In this document: in pieces, positions 57,600 through 64,000 of the stretch | Numbering within the stretch: position 1 is the stretch's first letter | Layout: each line of letters opens with the position of its first letter | DNA from: Paulownia fortunei | Taxonomy: Eukaryota; Streptophyta; Magnoliopsida; Lamiales; Paulowniaceae | DNA: 64,000 nucleotides | Assembly (NCBI GenBank): GCA_019321725.1 | Contig: CM033108.1 | Span: 7,458,060 to 7,522,059 of the forward strand | Direction of reading: 5' to 3' | Notes under the pieces: generated by a model | Seen by the model: only the letters and a program-made list of their open reading frames with translations | Databases searched by the model: none | Told to the model about the DNA's origin: nothing | Position numbers and translations under genes: made by a program

Positions 57600-59205
57600 A
57601 TGGCTGATCCAGCTAATCTAAGCCTAGCAAACCTTAGGGAAAATGCAGGAATACCTGAGGAATTTAATGTGGTCCTGCCAGGTCCTCGCGACAGACCTCA
57701 TGCCCCCCTCCTGGCTATGTCACTTTCTTTGTAGATCAACTAGAGGCCGGCCTTAGGTTTCCCATTCCCGACCTATTCTCCCGTATTTCTAAAGTTTCGG
57801 TATTCCCCTGATGCAGCTAGTCCCTAACTCCTTCCGACTCATGGTCGGTTTTTGGATGGTAGTTAGCTACTTTGGGTACGAACCAACCCATAAATTATGG
57901 CGAGCTTTCTTTCATGCCAAAACTGCTTCCCCAGGCTTATTTTATTTCACTTCCCGGGGAGCAGCTAAATTTCTACAAGGAAAACCCAGCTCTCTTAAGG
58001 GTTGGAAAAAAAAGTATTTTTACATTTCATCTCCTGATCCTTGGAATTTTCCTACCAATTGGATCACCGACTTACCTCACCAAGGTCGCGCGCCCGCCCT
58101 GGACTCGGCCGCCCAGGCATTAGCTCGTCGATTAAATCACAGTCCCTACCACGTAGGGTTATTAGCTGATTCCTGGCCTTTACTTCACCATTTTCAACTG
58201 AGCCCCAAAGCTATTCCACTCCCTCAACCTATAGGTATCATCTTGTTTAACTATTTGCTTGTGACTTCATATTTGTTAAAATGCTAACAGTATATCTTTT
58301 GTTCAGAGCAACTGATGGAGTCCCGTATCATAGCAGCCTACCGAGCTCGGAAAGCCGCAGGAGGGTCAGGGCAGCCTGAAGGTCAATCCCGAGTCCCCTG
58401 ACTAGTGCACCTATGGATCACCAACCTGTGCCCACAACCCGAGCTCCATCCGCCGTTCCTTCACCATCCCTATCTGCCTCCCACCTATGCGGCCGCTGCC
58501 CCACTTCTTCCCGAAGTAGGGGAAAACGCCCAGCTCTCTGCAAGCGGTGGTAGTTCAGGTCCGTCCCAGCGTCCTCGTCTCAATGCCCCTACTTCTCTGA
58601 ATGCTTCTTTTTTCACTAGCAGTTCGGTACTGGACACTCGGGATGGAAAACTCTGTGCTGAGTGGCTTCAGGGCATACCCAACTCCGTGGACCAGCGCCT
58701 CTTAGGGTCCATGGATTATGATGCTAGGGTAGGCAACCTTGCCGATCATGCTTCTAAGGTAATGCTCCCTTCTTAACATCCATCACTTATTCTAACAATC
58801 AACAACTTGTCTAACCTCCTCTATTTCTAGGCTATACTGTACTTGAGCTCCTTAATGGCCGATCTGCGGTCTGGATTACCCTCTTCGAAGGAAGAGGAGC
58901 TTAGGCAACAGTTGGAGGATACACAACAACGATTGCAACGCTCCCAAGCCCGCACCCATAAGTTGGAAGCAGACCTCGAGGTAGCTCGGGGTAAACACGC
59001 TTCCTTGGAGGAGAGGATAACCGTGGTGGAGCAAGATAGGACCACCATGGAAAATCAAATGTTAAAGGCCATTGAGGAGGCTTCTATCTCCCGAGCTGAA
59101 GGTCATGCTGCGGGAGTTATAGCAGGTCGAGCGGAGTGGGCCCAGGAGAAAGCCAAATTCCTGCAATCCCCAGAATTCCTTGATCACCTGACCTCTGGGC
59201 CTTGA
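57600..59205 (+). pseudogene. Element C antisense ORF (aORF, PF04195-like), spliced
   Basis: The start ATG at 57600 (MADPANLSLANL) lies three bases after a possible 5'-UTR intron acceptor. Domain text: GYVTFFVDQLEAGLRFPIP, MQLVPNSFRLMVGFWMVVSY, SLKGWKKKYFYISSPDPW, SPYHVGLLADSW. Predicted introns are 58235-58306 (72 bp, phase 1, splitting GAG) and 58759-58831 (73 bp, phase 0). Splicing gives PQPI-EQLMESRIIAAYRA and ADHASK-AILYLSS. The last exon is a long coiled coil (58843-59205, EEELRQQLEDTQQRLQRSQ and on). Frameshifts near 57701 and 57808 and a stop with a frameshift near 58398 break it. The product's role is unknown; it is antisense to pol and not needed for known replication steps. Confidence 0.75.
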
Positions 59206-59770
59206 ATTATTTAATCCATGGGTTCACGCACTGCCTTAGCCAAGTCAAGGAGTTAGGGTATACTGGTTTAGATCCAACCTGGATCGTGCTGTTGAAAGTG
59301 TTCCCCCTCTTGACAATAGGTCTGCTCCTGTTGTTGACGTAGCTGGTCCTTCACAGCCATCAGTTGCGCCCACAGTTTCGGGGATCATTCTGCCCATCCA
59401 TCTCTTGCTCTTCCCACAACTGTTGCTCCTCCAGATCCGACTCCCGAGCTTGTCACCAAATCGAGGATGACAGTTCTTCCCCTTCTGGAAATTTAGATGA
59501 TGAGGGTGCTGTTATAGAACCCCTCAGTGTTTCTGATTACGGAGTAGAATAGGCTGTGTATATTTTTGCAACAGTTCATAATAATATCATTTCATCTTGT
59601 TGTTGTTTGTCTTTATTTTTCCTGCGTTTGCAATTTCCTCAGTAATATTCTCCATAATATTTATGACGCACATTCCAAGTTTCACAACCGAGCTACATGT
59701 CTTAATCATATTCATGTTTTCTAATATAATGACAATCTAGCTCAGGCAGGCTGAATATAATTTTTTTTTT
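59206..59770. other. Spacer between aORF and tandem array in element C
   Basis: The first 350 bases still read partly as protein-like text (PSVAPTVSGIILPI, then DDEGAVIEPLSVSDYGVE ending near 59550), probably the frameshifted aORF C-terminus. The rest is a 3'-UTR-like AT-rich stretch. Confidence 0.4.
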
Positions 59771-60330
59771 GAATCATTCCCCAAGGAGGTCGGTCTCTGC
59801 GAACCCTCCAAGGAACCCAAGTAGGTCCAGTTCAACTGGCCTTGCCTTAAGATTTTTTCTTGAATCATTCCCCAAGGAGGTCGGTCTCTGCGAACCCTCC
59901 AAGGAACCCAGGTAGGTCCAGTTCAACTGGCCTGACCTTAAATTTTTTCTTGAATCATTCCCCAAGGAGGTCGGTCTCTGCGAACCCTCCAAGGAACCCA
60001 GGTAGGTCCAGTTCAACTGGCCTTGCCTTAGGATTTTTTCTTGAATCATTCCCCAAGGAGGTCGGTCTCTGCGAACCCTCCAAGGAACCCAGGTAGGTCC
60101 AGTTCAACTGGCCTTGCCTTAGGATTTTTTTTTGAATCATTCCCCAAGGAGGTCGGTCTCTGCGAACCCTCCAAGGAACCCAGGTAGGTCCAGTTCAACT
60201 GGCCTTGCCTTAGGATTTTTTCTTGAATCATTCCCCAAGGAGGTCGGTCTCTGCGAACCCTCCAAGGAACCCAGGTAGGTCCAGTTCAACTGGCCTTGCC
60301 TTAGGATTTTTTCTTGAATCAATTTAGAAT
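59771..60330 (+). repeat. Six-copy tandem array, unit 90-91 bp
   Basis: Units begin GAATCATTCCCCAAGGAGGT at 59771, 59862, 59952, 60043, 60134 and 60225; a seventh begins at 60316 and breaks off. Units differ by only a few bases, so expansion is recent. Overlapping short frames on both strands are by-products of the repeat. Tandem arrays between integrase and the 3' LTR are known for Tat/Ogre elements and can seed satellite DNA. Confidence 0.95.
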
Positions 60331-60439
60331 ATGTCAGATAAATTCATTTTATTTTTTTTCGTAAGAAAAAACTCAAGATTACATATAGAACTTCTTCAAA
60401 TGGCAAATATTCCATGGTCTCGGTATTTTTTTCCTCTCT

Positions 60440-61730
60440 CATCTTCTAGCTCATAGGCACCTCCAGCTATCACCCGAGTTACCTTGTAAGGCCCTTCCCA
60501 ATTTGCTTCTAACTTGCCAGTTTGTTTCAAAGCATCTGCTCGCCGTAGTACCAGATCCCCGACCTAAAAATTTCTTATTTTGACCTTCCGGAATACCCAA
60601 CTCGAATTCTGCTTTTGTATGCCTCCATGCGGAGGTATGCTTCTCTCTTTTCTCATCAATCCAATCTAATGCTTCTCTCATGAGTTTATTATTTTTCTTT
60701 TTCATCATAGCTCTGGATTCGGTGAGTTTCCATTCTGATTTCGGCTGGTATAACAGCCTCTGCTCCATATACCAAGCTGAACGGAGTTTCTCCAGTTGTA
60801 GTCCTTGGCGTCGTACGATATGCCCATAATACCGAATCTAGCTCATCCACCCAACCTCCTCCAGATCTGTCTAGCCTGGTTTTGATTCCTTGCAATATTA
60901 TTCGGTTGGTTACCTCCACTTGTCCATTGGCTTGAGGATGAGCCACCGAAGTGAAGTGTTGCTTGATCTTCATCTCAGCGCACCAGCTCTGGATCTTTTT
61001 CCCCTAAAACTGAGTTCCATTATCCGATATCAGGTCGCGCGGAACCCCATACCTACATACTATGCTTCCCCACAGAAATTTCATGACCTGTGACTCTGTG
61101 ATCTTAGCTACAGGCTCAGCTTCTACCCATTTACTGAAATAATCTACTGCCACTATTAAGAATTTCCTTTGTCCTATCGCTAGGGGAAAGGGTCCGACAA
61201 TATCAATCCCCCATTTGGAAAAGGGACAAGGTGAGCTCATGACCTTCAGCTCTCTGCTGGTTTATGTATCAACGAGGCGTGCTTCTGGCATTTTTCACAT
61301 GTTCTAACCAGATGTTGCGCATCCTCTTTCAATGAAGGCCAGAAATACCAGCTCTTGCCGTTTTACAAGCCAGAGCCCGGCCTCCACCATGGCTTCCACA
61401 TCCTCCTCATGAATTTCTCGCAATACATAGGCTCCTTCCTCTTGTGATAAACATCTTAAGTATGGTGTAGAATAAGCTCGCTTATATAACAACCATCAAT
61501 TAGACAAAATCTAGTAGCTCGTACCTGGAATCGAACAGCTTCTCTTTTATTTTGTGGCAGTTCTCCCTCTCGCAGATATTTCAGGATGTTGGTCCTCCAG
61601 TCATCTTTCTCTTCCATAGAGGCTATTTCTATCACCATACTGTGCTGATAGGCTGTTAACAATGTGATTTTCCTGGTCTTGCAATCAGTGGTAGAACTTG
61701 CAATTTTAGAAAGATAATCAGCCTTAGCAT
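60440..61730 (-). pseudogene. Element C integrase
   Basis: The catalytic core runs from about 61235 (PFSKWGIDIVGPFP, VDYFSKWVEAEP, then SDNGTQF with a stop just after) through HPQANGQVEVTNR (60940) and TTTGETPFSLVYGAEAVIPAEI (60780). The DDE residues appear present. A C-terminal tail follows to about 60450. The zinc-binding N-terminus (61300-61500) is spread over two frames (RCLSQEEGAYVLREIHE, then HLVRTCEKCQKHA), showing frameshifts and a small deletion. The stop near 61004 and the frameshifts make it inactive. Confidence 0.85.
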
Positions 61731-61778
61731 TCTCCGCCCGCGGTATATGACTTAGATCAATTTTTGTAAATTGCTCTT

Positions 61779-62735
61779 TTAGCTGGGATACCCCACATAA
61801 TTCCTCATTCTTTCCTCCTTGGCTACAAATTCTCCCCCAACCTGCTGCATGACCAACCTGGAATCAGAAAAGACACTTAACTGTCTGACCCCCAACTCTA
61901 GAGCCATCTTCAATCCCCTCACCAATGCCTCATATTCAGCTTCATTATTGGATGTTTTGAACTCAAATCTTACTGCAAATTCCAGTTCTTCCCCTTCTGG
62001 ACTGGTTAACACAATACCTGCCCCACAACCGGATATGGTAGCTGAGCCATCCACATGCAGCAACCATGCTTCAGGGACCTCATCTGTAGGTGTCATTTCC
62101 TGCAAAAAATCTGCCAAGGCTTGCGCCTTGATAGCCACCCTTGGCTGATAATCTATGTCATACTCGCTCATCTCTACTGCCCATTTCACCATCCTTCCTG
62201 AAGTTTCTGGTTTACCTAGCACCTGTCTCAATGGTAGGTTAGTTCGAATCACTATCTTATGCGATAAGAAGTATGGCCGAAGCCGTCTGGCAGTCGTTAT
62301 TAGGGCTAACCCTCCTTTTTCTATCTCAGGATATTTAATTTCCGCCCCTCTCAACAATTTACTCACATAGTAGATGGGTTTCTGCTTAGCTCTTTCTTCT
62401 CTTAACAACACCGAGCTAACGGCCGACGTCCCTACTGACAGATACACATATAATAATTCACCTTGCACAGGTTTGGTCAACAAGGGCAACTCGGCTAAAA
62501 AGTTTTTTAATTCATCAAAAGCCCTCTGACATTCCTCAGTCCATTCAAACTTGTCAGCCTTTCTCAGGATTTTGAAGAAAGGCAAGCTTCTCTCTGCTGA
62601 TCTAGATATGAATCGACTTAGAGCTGCTATCCTTCCCGTGAGCTGTTGCACCTTGTTAATACTATTTGGAGGAGCCATATTCTGCACTGCTTTTACTTTC
62701 TCAGGATTCACCTCTATACCCCTCTCGGTCACCAT
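61779..62735 (-). pseudogene. Element C RT connection, vestigial RNase H and archaeal-type RNase H
   Basis: In order: RT thumb (NKVQQLTGRIAALSRFISRS), first gypsy RNase H without its catalytic Asp (LYVYLSVGTSAVSSVLL), a linker (YDIDYQPRVAIKAQALADFL), then a second RNase H with HVDGSATISGCGAGIVL, NNEAEYEALVRGLKMAL and SVFSDSRLVMQQVGGEF, i.e. Asp, Glu and Asp present. Plant Tat elements are known to carry such a second, archaeal-type RNase H while the first decays into a tether. It is separated from RT by a frameshift at about 62730. Confidence 0.9.
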
Positions 62736-63469
62736 ATAACCAAGAATTTGCCAGACCTAACCCCAAAAGCACACTTAGAAGGGTTGAGTTTCATACCATA
62801 CCTCCTAAGGACTCTAAAAGCTTCTGCCAAGTCAGCAATATGAGCTTCAGCCTTTGTACTTTTTACCAGCATATCATCCACGTATACCTCCATGTTCCGC
62901 CCGAGCTGTTCTTTGAACATTCTATCGACCAGCCTTTGGTATGTAGCTCCTGCATTTTTTAGTCCAAAAGGCATAACCACATAACAATAAGTCCCTGTGG
63001 AAGTTATAAAGCTTACTTTCTTATGATCTTCAGGTGCTAACATGATCTGATGGTACCCCTGCGAAGCATCCATCATACTTAACAGCTCACAACCCGAGGT
63101 AGAGTCAACCAACTGGTCTATTCGTGGTAACGGGTAATGATCCTTAGGACATGCTTTGTTCAAATCTCGAAAATCAATGCACATTCTCCACTTTCCTTCT
63201 ATTTTTGGGACCAAAACGACGTTTGACAACCATTTCGGGAATTGGATTTCTCTGATGTGTCCCGCCTCCAGTAATTTCTCTACCTCTTTCTGGATAACCT
63301 TGTCCTTCTCAGGCCCAAAATGCCTCTTTTTTTGCTTGACAGGTTTGTATGCCGGGTCAACATTGAGGTGATGTACTGCCACACCTGGATCAATTCCTTC
63401 CAGGTCCCGTACATTCCATGCAAAGATATCGATGTTGTTTCTCAAGAACTGAGTCATGCCATCTGTCAA
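62729..63469 (-). pseudogene. Element C reverse transcriptase
   Basis: Fingers and palm: VKQKKRHFGPEK, LLEAGHIREIQFPKWLSNVV, KWRMCIDFRDLNKACPKDHY, SMMDASQGYHQIML, VMPFGLKNAGATYQRLVD and the catalytic box MEVYVDDMLVKS (YVDD intact). The frame shifts at its end (GVRSGKFL in this frame, continuing in the next), so the polyprotein is broken by one indel. Confidence 0.9.
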
Positions 63470-63608
63470 TTCCTGACTTAACTGCGTGCCAATCCTAGTA
63501 GTTCTGGTCCCATCCCCGGTATTAACTCTATATTGATTAATTCCTCATTTGGCATTACATGTTCTTGCTCGACTGAAGGCCTTTCTGCCTCACTTCTTTT
63601 CATAACTT

Positions 63609-64000
63609 TCAGTGGGGGTTCCCCTTCTGTACTTTGTTCTCTTTTAGCTTTTTTCTGCTCAGCTTTCTAACAGCTTCCACATAGCACCTCCTAGCCGAGC
63701 ACTGATCTCCTTCTACCTCTCCTATCCCTTCATCCACAGGAAATTTCAATTTCATGTGAAAAGTGGACACCACTGCCTGGAAGGTGTTGAGCGAAGGTCT
63801 TCCCAGGATGATGTTATAAGCAGAAAAGGAGTCAACTACCAAAAACTTAACCATCCTAGTCTTACGCATGGGTTCAGTACCTAAGGATATCGGTAGGATG
63901 ACCTGACCCATTGGATCTACCACTCCTCCGCCAAAACCGAACAGGGCTGTATCTACTGGCTGCAATGTTATATCTAGATTCATCTTCTTATACGCCTCAT
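63609..64000 (-). pseudogene. Element C protease, C-terminal part at window edge
   Basis: MNLDITLQPVDTALFGFGGG, then VILPISLGTEP, MVKFLVVDSFSAYNIILGRP and FHMKLKFP. This is the flap and C-terminal half of a Tat-type retropepsin; the catalytic DNGSS/DTGSS lies beyond the right edge. The frame ends at 63609; the linker to RT (63470-63608) is in another frame, so an indel probably separates them. Confidence 0.8.

Larger units (their letters stand above)
56418..64000 (-). mobile_element. Element C: Tat-lineage Ty3/gypsy element with antisense ORF, cut by window edge
   Basis: Left to right: 3' LTR, PPT, plus-strand aORF with introns, a 91-bp tandem array, then minus-strand integrase, double RNase H, RT and protease, reaching the right edge where gag should follow. 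It is younger than element B: long open frames remain, and RT and archaeal-type RNase H catalytic residues are intact. It still has frameshifts in pol (near 62735 and 61480) and in the aORF. The combination of aORF, a second RNase H and 3' tandem repeats is the documented Tat/Ogre-like layout. Confidence 0.9.

Noticed and set aside
59774..60322. Series of overlapping 61-91 codon frames on both strands
   Set aside because: They follow the 91-bp tandem array exactly and repeat the same peptide; no start context or family. Products of the repeat, not genes.
61819..63371. Plus-strand frames across element C RT and RNase H
   Set aside because: Antisense shadows of the pol reading; unlike the aORF they have no independent promoter, introns or family match.
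1..64000. CRISPR arrays, operons, bacterial signals, tRNA or rRNA genes
   Set aside because: None seen. Direct repeats are contiguous minisatellites or dispersed transposon copies without regular unique spacers, and the only tRNA-like sequence is the primer binding site of element A.

Overview
This is about 64 kb of nuclear DNA from a flowering plant. The coding style, two plant-specific gene families and the eudicot-type LTR retrotransposons point to a eudicot; the species cannot be named from the sequence. The DNA is strongly AT-rich, with microsatellites and long gene-free tracts. Only two intact host genes are supported, both on the minus strand: a three-exon REF/SRPP (small rubber particle / lipid-droplet-associated protein) gene at 7861-9465 and an intronless RALF peptide-hormone gene at 25789-26148.

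The rest is mostly mobile DNA in various states of decay. Element A (1320-5901, minus) is a truncated chromovirus-type Ty3/gypsy element. Its whole gag-pol region is still in one reading frame but carries at least 14 stop codons, nearly all explicable by C-to-T or G-to-A transitions. From 10 to 31 kb there are dispersed short repeats, a probable solo LTR, a relic of a Tat-type element with a degenerate Ty1/copia pol inserted or abutting, and a candidate long-TIR element. Element B (32518-41739, minus) is a complete but decayed Tat-lineage Ty3/gypsy element with LTRs and a 5-bp target duplication (GACTT); its gag/protease third is inverted. Elements D (about 41.8-47.6 kb) and E (about 52.1-56.2 kb) are two members of one non-autonomous LTR family with no pol, D carrying a hAT-like element in its right LTR. 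Element C (56418 to beyond the right edge, minus) is a younger Tat-lineage element.

Elements B and C, and the relic at 16.7-18.0 kb, share a layout read left to right: minus-strand LTR, polypurine tract, then a plus-strand open reading frame antisense to pol. In B and C a short-tandem-repeat zone and minus-strand integrase, RNase H, RT and protease follow. The antisense frame (aORF) is a known feature of Tat elements. Here B and C also share two predicted spliceosomal introns at the same protein positions and phases, and a plus-strand TATA box just outside the LTR, suggesting the aORF is an independently transcribed, spliced gene. This is the most interesting system in the window.

All domain calls rest on reading translations and comparing copies within the window by eye; no database search was run. 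LTR ends of D, E and the older relics are approximate.
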